Below, in pieces: positions 7,898-17,602 of a DNA stretch of 64,000 bases (position 1 is its first letter; each line of letters opens with the position of its first letter). The DNA is from UBA11358 sp049517655 (GTDB lineage: Bacteria; Verrucomicrobiota; Verrucomicrobiia; Limisphaerales; UBA11358): NCBI GenBank assembly GCA_049517655.1, contig JBEKRQ010000002.1, positions 717,817-781,816 of the forward strand, read 5' to 3'. A program made the translations under genes and the position numbers. A model generated the notes under the pieces. It saw only the letters and a list, made by a program, of their open reading frames with translations. It ran no database searches and was not told the origin of the DNA.

Positions 7898-8734
7898 TTA
7901 TTTTCCAAACTGGCGCAGATATTTCACCGCGACTTTCAAATCCTTCGGCCATGGCGCGGTGATTGTCACGATTGCGCCGGTGACGGGATGCGGGAGGCTC
8001 AATTCTTCCGCGTGAAGCGCGACGCGGGCAATGAGCGGGCGTTCTTCGTGGCCGGGCTTGAGCCGGTAATCCGGTTTCAAACGCGAAAGCCAGAGCGGTT
8101 TGCCGCCGTAAAGTTTGTCGCCGACGATGGGCATTCCGGCGTGGCACAAATGAACGCGGATTTGGTGGGTGTGGCTGGTTAACGGCTCGCATTTCAGCAG
8201 CGTGTAGCCGGAGAATTTTTCCAGCACCTCAAACCTGGTTTTCGATTTCTTGCCGTTTGCCGGGTCAACGTGCATCAAGCCGGCTTTGACCGGATGCGGC
8301 GCGAGCCTGGCGTCCGCTTCGAAACTGTTTTCGCGCGGCGCGCCTCGAACAAGCGCCACGTATTTTTGGAGCGGCTTTTCGGAGCCGAAAAAATCGGCGA
8401 GCGCGACGAACACCGGTTTGTTTTTAGCAAGCAGAATCACGCCGCTGGTTTCAAAATCGAGCCGGTGCGCGTTCATCAGACAATTCAATCCGCGTTCACG
8501 CACCCACGGTTTGCCGCCGGCGATGGCAGCGTGGAGCAATTTCATCAAATTCGGCCGATGCGGATCAATGCGGTCCGGTGAAACGGGCAAACCGGCGGGT
8601 TTGTCGAGCGCCAGCAGATGCTCATCCTCGAAGAGAACCGGAATTTCCCAAAACCCGCGCGCCTGCGCCGCCGTAGCGGCTTCGTCGCCGCGAAGGCGCG
8701 TGGTGGGTGAGGAGAGTTTGATGGCCGTGCTCAC
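7898..8734 (-). CDS. RluA-family pseudouridine synthase
   Basis: Converts uridine to pseudouridine in rRNA or tRNA. The catalytic signature HRLDFETSGVILLAK near residue 110 contains the conserved Asp. DKPAGLPVSP near residue 48, QKYVALVRGAP, and the HTHQIRVHLCHAGMPIVGDK segment near residue 205 follow in the usual order. There is no N-terminal S4 domain, so it belongs with RluA/TruC-like members. The start is a GTG (STAIKLSS). Target site cannot be predicted. Confidence 0.9.
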   Translation of the reverse strand: MSTAIKLSSPTTRLRGDEAATAAQARGFWEIPVLFEDEHLLALDKPAGLPVSPDRIDPHRPNLMKLLHAAIAGGKPWVRERGLNCLMNAHRLDFETSGVILLAKNKPVFVALADFFGSEKPLQKYVALVRGAPRENSFEADARLAPHPVKAGLMHVDPANGKKSKTRFEVLEKFSGYTLLKCEPLTSHTHQIRVHLCHAGMPIVGDKLYGGKPLWLSRLKPDYRLKPGHEERPLIARVALHAEELSLPHPVTGAIVTITAPWPKDLKVAVKYLRQFGK

Positions 8735-8810
8735 AATTTATTGACCTTAATTCCAATCGTAATCACAGACAGATTAAGATTACGGTTGCGATCAAGATGA
8801 AGGGTGAAAT

Positions 8811-10475
8811 TTATCTGGCAGTGCCGGGCGCGGTTTGTCTGTGAAAGACTGGCGTGGCGCGCAATTGGCGGTTGGCTTCAAGATTGACCCATTGGCCGAA
8901 CGCTTCATTCTGGTGCTCGCGGCGGAGAGCAGCGGCGTATTGCGGCAGTTCGGAATTCATTTTTGACTGGTCAATCGGCAGTTGTGACTGGACATAAACG
9001 ATGAAGCCGCCGCTGCCGGTCTCCTCAAAATCGCTCGTCTTCCCAACCGGCGTGGTGAACGCGGCTTGTTTGAGCACGCTTAAATTGGCGCGGTCGCCGG
9101 CCTCCGGCAATTCCCGCGTGCTCAACGAAAACGCCGGCAGCACCTGCGGCTGCAAACCGGCGGCGATGCAAACAGATGCGAAATTTTTCCCGCCGGCTAG
9201 ACCCTCCATGAGCGTGTGAACAAAATTCGTTCCCGCGCTTCGCGCGAGCGATACGGCTTCGTGGAATTGGTAGTCCCGTGTGACCCGGCCTCGGATTTGG
9301 TCAAGCGGTGGAATTTCACTGGGCAATTGTTTGTCGAGCGCCACGACAAAGACAGCGTTGGTCCCGGCGATCGGTCCGACGAGTGGCTCGTCGGTTGTGA
9401 GGGCAAACGCGGCTTTGATGAAACTCTCCGGCACAGTGAGTTCTTCCGGGCCGGATTCCCTGCTGAACGGCGCAGTGACATGCACAATCAACCCTTTTTG
9501 TTTGGCGACAGTGGCGAGGTTTTCAGGCTTGGCTGGATCCATGTTAAAAACGGCGTTGGCAAATTCTTTGGCTTGCCGTTGCGCATCGACCAATGCTTGT
9601 TCCTGGATCAATGTTTCGCGAATCCTGGCTTTCTTTTCGTCGGGCGTTTTCGCTTCGGGGAAAATGCGCTCGCCATATTGGGCATAAACGGTTTCCACCT
9701 GGTCGTTGAAGTTGGTCTTGGACAACTTTTGTTCCGCCTCGGCCTGAAAATTCGTCACCTCGAACACAACGTAGCTGACTTGCACGCGATCGGGCAGGCG
9801 GTATTCCGCAAGGTAATTCGTGTAAAATTGCCCGACGGCGGCGGGTGTCATCGCAACGGACGACAAATAATTCGACGCGGAAAAGAAGACAATTTGCGCG
9901 GAAAGTTCCTGATGCTGGCGTTCATAAATGGTGGCGGCCTCCTGCGGCGTGACCAGTTCGCCGGTCAGTCCCATCGTTTTCCGCAATTGTTCGATGGCCA
10001 GATTGTGCCGGATGTAATTTTTGAAATCTTCGGTGGTCAGCTGTTCCCGCTGCAGAATCTGCTTCACAAATCGGTCGAGCCGCATGGGTTCCCCGCCGCG
10101 ATCGAACAAATGGAGGTAGCCATTCGCCGCTGTCACCACCGCATCATCACCGACATAAATGCCCAAATCCCCGGTTTTTTGAACAAGCATCAGGCGAATG
10201 TAAATTTGCTCCATCAAATCCTTTTCGGAGACGTTCGGATTTTCGTTCGGCCACCCGCCGGTCCTGAAAAGGTAATCGAGATAAACTTCAGCCTGCGCGT
10301 TGCGAAACTCCTCCATCGTGATTTTGTGACCGTAAATCGAACCATAATCACCGCTGCCACCGCCCCTGCCGCCCGTGGTCGAGGGCGCCGCGCCCCAATA
10401 GATGAAGGAAATGACCGTGGCGGTGATGATGACCGCCCACAACCACCCCGAATGTTTGCGAATTGTTCCAATCAT
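8811..10475 (-). CDS. SurA N-terminal/PpiD-like membrane-anchored chaperone
   Basis: A 554-residue protein with one N-terminal transmembrane helix (WLWAVIITATVISFIYWGAA), a Gly-rich linker (TTGGRGGGSGDYGS), and a long helical periplasmic part of SurA_N/PpiD type (GHKITMEEFRNAQAEVYLDY, then FKNYIRHNLAIEQLRKTMGL). A parvulin-like region may lie in the middle, but catalytic residues are not clear. It likely assists folding of exported proteins at the inner membrane. It faces the same way as hemB upstream, separated by 75 nt. Confidence 0.8.
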   Translation of the reverse strand: MIGTIRKHSGWLWAVIITATVISFIYWGAAPSTTGGRGGGSGDYGSIYGHKITMEEFRNAQAEVYLDYLFRTGGWPNENPNVSEKDLMEQIYIRLMLVQKTGDLGIYVGDDAVVTAANGYLHLFDRGGEPMRLDRFVKQILQREQLTTEDFKNYIRHNLAIEQLRKTMGLTGELVTPQEAATIYERQHQELSAQIVFFSASNYLSSVAMTPAAVGQFYTNYLAEYRLPDRVQVSYVVFEVTNFQAEAEQKLSKTNFNDQVETVYAQYGERIFPEAKTPDEKKARIRETLIQEQALVDAQRQAKEFANAVFNMDPAKPENLATVAKQKGLIVHVTAPFSRESGPEELTVPESFIKAAFALTTDEPLVGPIAGTNAVFVVALDKQLPSEIPPLDQIRGRVTRDYQFHEAVSLARSAGTNFVHTLMEGLAGGKNFASVCIAAGLQPQVLPAFSLSTRELPEAGDRANLSVLKQAAFTTPVGKTSDFEETGSGGFIVYVQSQLPIDQSKMNSELPQYAAALRREHQNEAFGQWVNLEANRQLRATPVFHRQTAPGTAR

Positions 10476-10550
10476 AGTGGCAATGCAAAAACAAGAAGAT
10501 GAAACCTAACCAGCCCGGCCACTCGCGGTCAAACGCAAAAGAGCGTCCCT

Positions 10551-11546
10551 TTAACCGGTTTTAATCCACCGCGCCACATTCGCCGCGGCATAAGTGATTA
10601 AAATGTCCGCGCCGGCGCGGCGCATGGCCAGCAAACATTCGAGCGTCACTGCGCGTTCATCAATCCAGCCATTGGCCGCTGCAGCCTTGATCATCGCATG
10701 CTCCGCGCTCACGGCGTAAGCGGCGGTCGGATAACCAAATTCGGTTTTGACGCGATAAATCAAGTCGAGACAGGCCAGCGCCGGTTTGACCATGACGATG
10801 TCCGCGCCTTCGTGAATGTCCATCGCCACTTCGCGCAGCGCCTCATTCGCGTTGGCCGCGTCCATTTGATAACTGCGCCGGTCGCCGAATTTTGGCGCGG
10901 ATTCGGCAGCTTCACGGAATGGCCCGTAAAATGCCGAGGCAAATTTCGCCGCGTAAGACATGATCGGCATATCAACGAAACCAGTGCGGTCCAATTCTGC
11001 GCGAATGGCGCGAACACGTCCGTCCATCATGTCGCTCGGCGCAACGATGTCCGCGCCCGCCTCGGCGTGGCTGACGGCGGCGCGCGCGAGCAGTTTCAGC
11101 GTCGGATCGTTCAAAATTTTTCCGTGCCGCACCACGCCGCAATGGCCGTGTTCCATGTATTCGCACAGACACACGTCGGTGATGACCAGCAGCGGCGGCA
11201 ATTCCTTTTTCAGCAGTCGCACGGCTTGTTGGACGATGCCGTTGGTCGCATAAGCGCCGGATGCCTTGGCGTCCTTTCGGTCGGGAATTCCGAAAATTAA
11301 AACCGCCGGAACATCGAGCGCATGGGCGCGTTCGGCTTCGCGCAGGAGTTCGTCGGGGGAAAACTGGAACACGCCGGGCATAGCGGCGATGGGACGGCGC
11401 AATTTGCGCCCGTCGCGGACAAACAATGGCAGCGCCAGTTGCTCCACGCTCAAGCGCGTTTCAGCCATGAGTCGCCGCAATGCCGCGGATTGCCGCAAGC
11501 GGCGCGGACGATACGCGGGAAATTGCCCGATGGCGCGCAAATTCAT
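10551..11546 (-). CDS. hemB: Delta-aminolevulinic acid dehydratase (porphobilinogen synthase)
   Basis: Condenses two 5-aminolevulinate molecules to porphobilinogen in tetrapyrrole synthesis. The metal-binding cysteines appear in VCLCEYMEHGHCG, so this is the zinc-type active site. The Schiff-base lysines are in MSYAAKFASAFYGPFREAAE and IVMVKPALACLDLI. N-terminal RPRRLRQSAALRRLMAETRL is typical. Length of 331 aa is normal. Confidence 0.96.
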   Translation of the reverse strand: MNLRAIGQFPAYRPRRLRQSAALRRLMAETRLSVEQLALPLFVRDGRKLRRPIAAMPGVFQFSPDELLREAERAHALDVPAVLIFGIPDRKDAKASGAYATNGIVQQAVRLLKKELPPLLVITDVCLCEYMEHGHCGVVRHGKILNDPTLKLLARAAVSHAEAGADIVAPSDMMDGRVRAIRAELDRTGFVDMPIMSYAAKFASAFYGPFREAAESAPKFGDRRSYQMDAANANEALREVAMDIHEGADIVMVKPALACLDLIYRVKTEFGYPTAAYAVSAEHAMIKAAAANGWIDERAVTLECLLAMRRAGADILITYAAANVARWIKTG

Positions 11547-11716
11547 GGGAACATTCTAGTTTCAACGTGCGCAGTGCAAAGCGCAAAGTTTGGCAGGGAC
11601 GCTTCGCTGCGGTCATTCCTGAGACATTCAGGCAGGATTATGACAACGGCAACCGACATAAATTTATTATTTATTTAGGTTTGACTAGCCAGACCAAAAG
11701 GAAAGAATCTGCCCCT

Positions 11717-13222
11717 ATGAATGCGATCATCGATCAAATTACACAATCCATCAGCCAATTCAGCCCCAACTTGTTGGGTGCCTTATTGGTTTTTGTCGTC
11801 GGCTGGGTCATTGCGCTCATTGTTGCAGCCGCCACGCGCCAGCTTTTGCGGCGCGCCAAGCTCGACAACAAACTGGCGTATTGGATGACCGGCAAGGAAA
11901 CATCCACGGATATTCCAGTCGAGGTCTGGGTTGGCAAGGGGGTGTTCTACACCATCATGTTGCTCGTATTGGTGGCGTTCTTTTACACCCTGAACCTGCC
12001 CGTTCTTGCCGATCCACTGAACCTCATCGTCAGCAACATTTTCACTTACCTGCCGCGCATCCTGGCTGCGGCTCTGCTCCTGCTGCTGGCTTGGTTGGTG
12101 GCAACCGTCTTCAAGCGTGTGATTGCGACGGCAATGCGCGGATTCAAGCTGGACGAAAGGCTGGGCGATGCCGTCGGCGGTGAAGAGAAAGGAAAAATCT
12201 CGTTGAGCCAAACGCTTTCCGAGGCGGTTTATTGGTTGACCTTCTTGTTCTTCCTTCCGGCGATTCTGGGTGCGCTTGAGATCAAGGCCCTCCTCGACCC
12301 GGTTACGGTCATGTTCGACAAGTTTTTTGCCTACCTGCCGCAAATCTTCGGTGCCGGCGTCATCCTGCTGGTGGGTTGGTTTGTGGCCCGCATCGTGCAA
12401 CGGCTTGTCGCAAGCCTGCTCGTCTCTGCGGGGGCGGACACTGCGAGCGAAAGGTGGGGGCTTGCAAAAAGCCTGGGCAAACTCAAGCTCTCAGGCTTGA
12501 TCGCCCTGGTGGTCTATTACCTGATCCTATTGCCCGTGGTGATTGCCGCCTTGAATGCCCTCCAGTTGGATGCGATCACGAAACCTGCGAGCGACATGCT
12601 GGCCAGGATTGTGGACATGCTGCCGGCGATTTTCGGCGCGGTGTTGGTGATGTTTATCGCCTATGTGGTGGGCCGTCTGGTGGCCGGGATTGTGAGCAAC
12701 GTACTGGCTGGGGCCGGGTTCAACGGCGTGCTCGTCAAGCTGGGGCTCTCCAAACAAGCGAAAGAAGGCGATCACTCGACGTCGGCGATGGCCGGCAAAC
12801 TCGCTTTCATCGTTGTGCTCGTGCTTGCAAGCATCGAAGCCGCAAATCTGCTGGGCTTCGCGACGCTGGCGGGATTGATCCGGGACCTCGTCGTCTGGGG
12901 CGGTCACGTTCTGCTCGGGCTGATCATCTTCGCCTTGGGATTATTGCTCGCGAACTGGGTGGCGAGCGTTGTGCGTTCAAGCGATTCTCCGCAGGCCCCG
13001 CTGCTGTCCATGGCTGCGCGGATTGTGATCCTGTTGCTGGCCGGTGCAATGGCGCTGCGTCAGATGGAACTGGCCAACGATATCGTAAATATAGCCTTCG
13101 GTCTGGTGATCGGATCGGTGGCGGTTGCCGTGGCCATCGCCTTCGGTCTGGGCGGACGCGATGCTGCGGCGCGTTTGCTCAATGACTGGCGCGAAAAGTT
13201 CGGCAAACACGGCAAGGAATAA
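11717..13222 (+). CDS. Mechanosensitive-channel-like protein with conserved TM-helix repeats
   Basis: From the ATG at 11717 (AGGAAAG upstream) the protein is 501 residues and largely transmembrane. It contains repeated units of a long hydrophobic helix plus amphipathic segment: LLGALLVFVVGWVIALIVAA, then YLPRILAAALLLLLAWLVAT, YLPQIFGAGVILLVGWFVAR and MLPAIFGAVLVMFIAYVVGR. This is the pattern of the PF05552 TM_helix family (CmpX-like proteins) linked to small-conductance mechanosensitive channels. I see no MscS beta-domain. It ends GLGGRDAAARLLNDWREKF, a common ending of this family. The open frame extends upstream to 11480, overlapping the hemB 5' end antisense, but that part is non-homologous. 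Confidence 0.85.
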   Translation: MNAIIDQITQSISQFSPNLLGALLVFVVGWVIALIVAAATRQLLRRAKLDNKLAYWMTGKETSTDIPVEVWVGKGVFYTIMLLVLVAFFYTLNLPVLADPLNLIVSNIFTYLPRILAAALLLLLAWLVATVFKRVIATAMRGFKLDERLGDAVGGEEKGKISLSQTLSEAVYWLTFLFFLPAILGALEIKALLDPVTVMFDKFFAYLPQIFGAGVILLVGWFVARIVQRLVASLLVSAGADTASERWGLAKSLGKLKLSGLIALVVYYLILLPVVIAALNALQLDAITKPASDMLARIVDMLPAIFGAVLVMFIAYVVGRLVAGIVSNVLAGAGFNGVLVKLGLSKQAKEGDHSTSAMAGKLAFIVVLVLASIEAANLLGFATLAGLIRDLVVWGGHVLLGLIIFALGLLLANWVASVVRSSDSPQAPLLSMAARIVILLLAGAMALRQMELANDIVNIAFGLVIGSVAVAVAIAFGLGGRDAAARLLNDWREKFGKHGKE

Positions 13223-13323
13223 CAAAACAGGCGTGGTGAACCGCGATGGGCGAATCGCGGGCGGCAGGCTTCGACGATCTTTCGAAGCTTGGCCAAGGCC
13301 CCCAGGGACTTAAGTGAATTCAG

Positions 13324-13355
13324 GGGTCAACGACATCTCAGGCGTTGACCCTTTT
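13324..13355 (+). terminator. Rho-independent terminator after the TM-helix gene
   Basis: GGGTCAACG (13324-13332) pairs perfectly with CGTTGACCC (13343-13351) across a 10-nt loop and is followed by TTTT. It lies about 100 nt past the stop of the channel-like gene. Confidence 0.65.
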
Positions 13356-13532
13356 CCATTACTGCGAGGGTTGCCGGGAGCAGCGACTAAATCAGGAAAA
13401 CCTTAAACGAGTCATTCTGGCCAGGTGACAGGGGATGAAGGTCAGGGAAGTGACAGCGCATGGGAGTCGACGAGAGTGGTCCGATTTAGTAAATCGCAGG
13501 CATGAAAAAGCCGGCAGCAAAGGCGTCGAGAA

Positions 13533-13619
13533 ATGGTGGCGCTGGTTCGGCGGGGCCAGTCGCAACGGGCGGTGGCGCGTCGGTTTAGGGTGGCGCGGCA
13601 CCCGCAAGTCCAGCACCCC
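13533..13619 (+). pseudogene. Possible transposase N-terminal helix-turn-helix remnant
   Basis: The frame encodes MVALVRRGQSQRAVARRFRV, like the helix-turn-helix of IS630-type transposases (VRRGxSxRxVARRFxV). After about 30 residues homology ends and no catalytic DDE part follows. If real it is a short, non-functional relic. A chance resemblance in GC-rich DNA is possible. Confidence 0.35.
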
Positions 13620-13622
13620 CAT

Positions 13623-13676
13623 GGGTGTATCCTTTCTTTGGTTCATGGTTCTTTCGCTGAGAACCGGGATACACCC
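13623..13676. repeat. Nested palindrome (GGGTGTATCC ... GGATACACCC)
   Basis: The arms 13623-13632 and 13667-13676 match perfectly over 10 bp. A second hairpin (GGTTCT...AGAACC) lies within. No T-run follows. Possibly an insertion-element end or a structured RNA element; nothing else supports a function. Confidence 0.5.
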
Positions 13677-13738
13677 TCTCGCCTTTTTACACACGATTCC
13701 CTTACACCACCCCGGTCAACTCGCCTCGAATTTTATCC

Positions 13739-13766
13739 TTGACAGGTGGCTAAGAATTGATACAGT
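13739..13766 (+). promoter_or_regulatory. Candidate sigma70-type promoter for the AraC-type regulator
   Basis: TTGACA at 13739-13744, a 16-nt spacer and TACAGT at 13761-13766. The start codon at 13868 lies about 100 nt downstream, giving a plausible leader. Confidence 0.4.
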
Positions 13767-13867
13767 CCACAATACTACATACGAATTTAATCACGAACTA
13801 ACACTAACACACCCGTAATCCCATTGACCAATGAAATCTTAAAGGTGTTTTCGTCGCTGAAGTACCA

Positions 13868-14467
13868 ATGAAAACCGCCGAAATCGAACAGCCGAAGCCG
13901 GCCATGCAAAATAATACTGGTCATCGGGTGGAATCTTGTGAATCGGCAGCGGTCCGGAAGATTGAACAAAGCATCGCCTACATGTTGCGGCACTTGGACG
14001 AGCCGTTGCAGGTGGCCACGCTCGCTGCCCAGGCAAATATTTCCGTGTCCCACTTCTTTGCACTGTTCAAACGCCAGATCGGTTGCACGCCGATTGACTA
14101 TTTCATCCACCTGCGCATGCAGCATGCCCGCCGTTTGTTGGACGAGACAGTGATGAGCGTGAAGGAAGTTGCCGCCACGCTCGGCTACGACGACCCCTTC
14201 TATTTTTCGCGCATTTTCAAATCCGTCAATCACATCGCGCCCAGCGAGTATCGGTTGCTGAAAAATGGGGCCAAGGAGACGGTCCGGGACTGCGGGATTA
14301 CCCTGCGCTTTTTTCAACCCCGTGAATCCCGGGCGGGTCTCGAACATGCCGACTCGTATTCGGCGCAAAATCAGGGAAGTGCCAAAGGCTGGCCGGGAGT
14401 CGCTGGCTGGGAGTCAATGGCGTGGCGGTATCCGGTTTCAGAAACGCCTCCGGTTGCGCGACGTTGA
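13868..14467 (+). CDS. AraC-family transcriptional regulator without sensory domain
   Basis: A 199-residue DNA-binding protein. Residues about 35-135 form an AraC double helix-turn-helix: YMLRHLDEPLQVATLAAQAN, SHFFALFKRQIGCTPIDYFI, then LLDETVMSVKEVAATLGYDD and FYFSRIFKSVNHIAPSEYRL. The usual ligand-binding N-terminal domain is missing. Residues after 140 are unlike family members and may be a poorly conserved tail. It lies directly upstream of the GH30 gene in the same direction (70-nt gap) and is a candidate activator of it, by position only. Confidence 0.85.
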   Translation: MKTAEIEQPKPAMQNNTGHRVESCESAAVRKIEQSIAYMLRHLDEPLQVATLAAQANISVSHFFALFKRQIGCTPIDYFIHLRMQHARRLLDETVMSVKEVAATLGYDDPFYFSRIFKSVNHIAPSEYRLLKNGAKETVRDCGITLRFFQPRESRAGLEHADSYSAQNQGSAKGWPGVAGWESMAWRYPVSETPPVARR

Positions 14468-14537
14468 GTAAACCGGGGGCGTTTTTTAAAAGGACGGAAC
14501 CAGTCTTTAAACTGTCGCATCATAAAAATGTGAAAAT

Positions 14538-16391
14538 ATGAAACGTGGTGTTAAAATTGTTGTCCTTGGCGCACTGGCTTCCGCGGGGTTCATCGTCTCG
14601 GTGATTCCGGGGAGGGCACAAACCTGCACTGTGAACTGGACCAACGTGTACCAAAGGATAGACGGCTTTGGCGCTTCCTCAGCTTGGCGGAGCACTTGGA
14701 CCACCAACCAGGCCAACATGTTCTTTTCCACCAACAATGTGGGCACCAACATCTGCATCGGCCTTTCTCTGATACGCAACCACATCACCTCTGCCAGTTC
14801 GACTTCGGCGAGCGCGATACCGACCACGTCCGAAACCAACATCATGGTGATGGCCCAAGCCCGCGGGGCCAGGGTCTGGAGCGCGCCGTGGACTCCGGCG
14901 TCCGGGTTCAAGAGCAATAACGGACAGGACGGTGGCAGCTATCGCGGAAGCGGAAACAATATCACCAATTTGAACTACGCCAGCCAGCTCGCTAATTATG
15001 TGGCTAGTATGCAGAGTAGTGGCATCAACCTTTACGCCATCTCCGTCCAGAACGAGCCGGACGCGAATGTCACCAGCTATGAAGCCTGCGTCTGGACCAA
15101 CACACAAATTCGTGATTTCACCACCAACCTTTACAACGCGCTGGTGGCCAAGGGAGTGAGTTCCACCAAAATCATCATCCCCGAGAGCCAGAACTGGTCA
15201 GCCAATACCACCCTTTATACGACGGCACTGGGTAATCCAACCGCTGCGGCGGATGTGAGTATTATTGCCAATCACGATTATGTGGCTAATAACGTGGTTG
15301 GAGATACCACAATTCCGGCAGCGTTGTCCACTTCCGGGAAGGCATTGTGGGAAACGGAAGTTTCCCAAATTGGCGGGAATTACGATGGAAGCATTGCCAA
15401 TGCGATGTATTGGGCCGGGCGAATTCATCTTTTCTTGACGGCGGCCCAAGTGAACGCGTGGCATTATTGGTGGTTGATTTCCCAAAATGGGGATAACGAA
15501 GGTCTTACCGACACCTCCGGCAATCCCGCCAAACGCATGTATGTGCTCGGCCAGTGGAGCCGGTTTGTGCGCCCCAACTTTTATCGCATTGACGCGACCA
15601 ACACCGGCACCGCCTTGATCAGCGCCTACAATTATACCAACTCCGGCAACTTTGCCATCGTGGCCGTCAACACCAACACCAGCACGGCCATCAACCAGAC
15701 GTTCAATCTCAGCAATTTCCCCACCGTCAGTTCCGTGACGCCGTGGATTACTTCCGCCACAATGTCGCTCTCCAATCAAACGCCCGTCGCGGTCAGCGGT
15801 TCATCGTTCACTTATACGCTACCGGCCATGAGTGTGGTGACTTTTGTGGGGCCGGGCAGCACCAACCCGCCGAACCCGCCACTGACCCTGGCGCCGATTG
15901 TGAACCAGACGATCAACGCGGGAGTCACCATGGTCATCACCAATGCAGCCACCGACACGAGCCAGCCGGCCCAAACATTGACATTCAGCCTGTTGAGCGG
16001 CCCGACCAATGCGACCCTCACGCAGATCAACATCACCAACGCCGTCTTTGCCTGGCGCCCGCTGGTGAGCCAGGCTGACACGACCAACTTGGTCGCGGTG
16101 AAAGTGACGGAAAACGGGGCGCCGAATTTAAGCGCCACCAATAGTTTTACGGTGACGGTCAATCCGATAACCAACCCGGTGGTGGGTTCGGTGACTGTTT
16201 TGGGCGGGCAGGTGAATCTGATGGTAAGTGGGCCGCAGGGACCGGATTACACGTTGTTGACGACGACCAACCTGATGACAGGCAGCTGGCAGGTGTTATA
16301 CACGACAAATTCGCCGGTGACACCGTTGACATTGGTGGACACCAACCCGGCCGACCCGGCACGCTTTTACCGCATCCAACTCGGGCCATGA
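14538..16391 (+). CDS. Secreted GH30-family glycoside hydrolase (xylanase-like)
   Basis: Signal peptide MKRGVKIVVLGALASAGFIV, with processing near GRAQ. The catalytic (beta/alpha)8 domain of GH30 follows: YQRIDGFGASSAWRSTWTTN, the acid/base Glu in ISVQNEPD near residue 172, and the nucleophile Glu in ALWETEVSQ near residue 271. Glucuronoxylanase-like (GH30_8) features include NAWHYWWLIS and KRMYVLGQWSRFVRP. After about residue 430 there is a Thr/Asn-rich beta-rich extension (LAPIVNQTINAGVTMVITNA, then TTNLMTGSWQVLYTTNS) of the kind found in verrucomicrobial exported proteins. No PEP-CTERM anchor. Likely acts on plant xylan outside the cell. Confidence 0.87.
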   Translation: MKRGVKIVVLGALASAGFIVSVIPGRAQTCTVNWTNVYQRIDGFGASSAWRSTWTTNQANMFFSTNNVGTNICIGLSLIRNHITSASSTSASAIPTTSETNIMVMAQARGARVWSAPWTPASGFKSNNGQDGGSYRGSGNNITNLNYASQLANYVASMQSSGINLYAISVQNEPDANVTSYEACVWTNTQIRDFTTNLYNALVAKGVSSTKIIIPESQNWSANTTLYTTALGNPTAAADVSIIANHDYVANNVVGDTTIPAALSTSGKALWETEVSQIGGNYDGSIANAMYWAGRIHLFLTAAQVNAWHYWWLISQNGDNEGLTDTSGNPAKRMYVLGQWSRFVRPNFYRIDATNTGTALISAYNYTNSGNFAIVAVNTNTSTAINQTFNLSNFPTVSSVTPWITSATMSLSNQTPVAVSGSSFTYTLPAMSVVTFVGPGSTNPPNPPLTLAPIVNQTINAGVTMVITNAATDTSQPAQTLTFSLLSGPTNATLTQINITNAVFAWRPLVSQADTTNLVAVKVTENGAPNLSATNSFTVTVNPITNPVVGSVTVLGGQVNLMVSGPQGPDYTLLTTTNLMTGSWQVLYTTNSPVTPLTLVDTNPADPARFYRIQLGP

Positions 16392-16581
16392 ACCAGCCAA
16401 CCGCCAAATTTGCCAATGTTTATAAGGGGAAAGTGCCATTTTGCCAGTGGAGAATCCTCCATGATAATCATAGTTTTGTCCATTCCGTAAAATAGACAAT
16501 TATGATAATGTCGACGGAACGGTTAACTAAAATTGGAAGTTAGTAGCAAAAATTCAAAACCAAAAGACGTAAAGACGTATC

Positions 16582-17370
16582 ATGAAAACAACTCCTATTT
16601 TTCACATAACGAAAATTGCCTGCCTGGCTTTGGCTGCAATCGGTCTCACCGCAGTCACTTCTCGCGCGCAATATGCACTTGGTAGCTGGCAAGGCGCCAG
16701 CGATACAGAACAGAATGTGGTCGGCGACGATAACGGATGGATTGACTGGGGCACCCAGAATTCTATTTTAAGTTCCCCCGACATTTACAGCATTGTGAGT
16801 GGCGCCGTCCCCGGATACGCTCAAAGTCTCCAAGTGAATAAGTCAGGGTGGAGTCAAACTCTCTCTCTTAAGTTGGAATATAGTCCCGGTGACATGGCGG
16901 CTTTTTTCAACAACACTCAATTGTCGTTCACGTTCTCTGTCCCAGCCAGCACGTCAACGTCTGGCTATTCACAGATTTACAATATGGCGCTCAATGCCCA
17001 AGGATACGGATTTACAGATCTTAGTTGGTCGGGCGGGACTGGGTATTCATGGTCAACGACTGATGTTATTGGCACCGATAACAATTCCTCCAGCGGCATG
17101 CCTAACTATTACTATGGACCTGCCGACTTGCGGTCGCAAAGAGTAACATTAAACTACGGCGGCCTCCTCCCTACGCTTATAGCTGACGGAAACGGCCCAA
17201 CCAGCGGTTATATCGAGTTTATCTTTGCCACTAACCCCGGCGGCGGCGCCCCCTCTAACATGTTCTTCAATGATGTGGAACTGAGCACCGTGCCGGAACC
17301 TTGCACCTTGGCATTGATTGGCCTTGGTGCCGCTGGCTTGCTGGCGGTTCGTCGCCGGTGGAACCATTGA
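16582..17370 (+). CDS. Exported PEP-CTERM protein
   Basis: N-terminal signal peptide (MKTTPIFHITKIACLALAAI...SRAQ) and a C-terminal PEP-CTERM sorting signal: VPEPCTLALIGLGAAGLLAV then RRRWNH. This is a Pro-Glu-Pro motif, hydrophobic helix and basic end recognised by exosortase systems for surface export. The centre is beta-rich and Ser/Thr-rich without a recognised enzymatic domain. Its first 200 residues resemble the following gene. A strong terminator follows (17416-17452). No exosortase gene is visible in this window. Confidence 0.85.
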   Translation: MKTTPIFHITKIACLALAAIGLTAVTSRAQYALGSWQGASDTEQNVVGDDNGWIDWGTQNSILSSPDIYSIVSGAVPGYAQSLQVNKSGWSQTLSLKLEYSPGDMAAFFNNTQLSFTFSVPASTSTSGYSQIYNMALNAQGYGFTDLSWSGGTGYSWSTTDVIGTDNNSSSGMPNYYYGPADLRSQRVTLNYGGLLPTLIADGNGPTSGYIEFIFATNPGGGAPSNMFFNDVELSTVPEPCTLALIGLGAAGLLAVRRRWNH

Positions 17371-17415
17371 GCGCCCGTCCGTGGATGGCAACGGTATGTT
17401 TCAAAATATTTCACG

Positions 17416-17452
17416 CCTCCGCCCGCCCGGTAGTTTGGGCGGAGGTTTTTTT
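17416..17452 (+). terminator. Rho-independent terminator after the PEP-CTERM gene
   Basis: CCTCCGCCC (17416-17424) pairs perfectly with GGGCGGAGG (17437-17445) and is followed by seven T. Confidence 0.9.
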
Positions 17453-17602
17453 GCCTGTATAACCGGGTGGCGCAAGTTGAAATGGAAATTTATGATTCGC
17501 ATGGAAAATTTGTGTAGTGCAAACAATGAAAGAAATCCTTAACCCAGTGGACATCGTATTGGTCGTCTGCAAATAACAAGCTCAAAAACTAAAAAACGTA
17601 TT

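Larger units (their letters stand above)
13223..13867. other. Gene-poor spacer of 645 bp
   Basis: Holds a terminator-like hairpin near 13340, a short transposase-like remnant, a nested palindrome near 13650 and a candidate promoter for the AraC-type gene. Several short frames on both strands are open but lack motifs or mutual support. Confidence 0.6.

Noticed and set aside
9216..10502. 428-codon open frame antisense to the SurA/PpiD-like gene
   Set aside because: The opposite strand encodes a coherent protein with membrane helix and chaperone-like domain; this frame has no motifs.
11480..11716. N-terminal 79-codon extension of the TM-helix gene
   Set aside because: It overlaps the hemB start antisense and lacks hydrophobic or family-like sequence; the ATG at 11717 has a ribosome-binding site.
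13435..13818. 127-codon plus-strand frame in the gap before the AraC-type gene
   Set aside because: Compositionally biased, no ribosome-binding site or motif, and it crosses the palindrome and candidate promoter.
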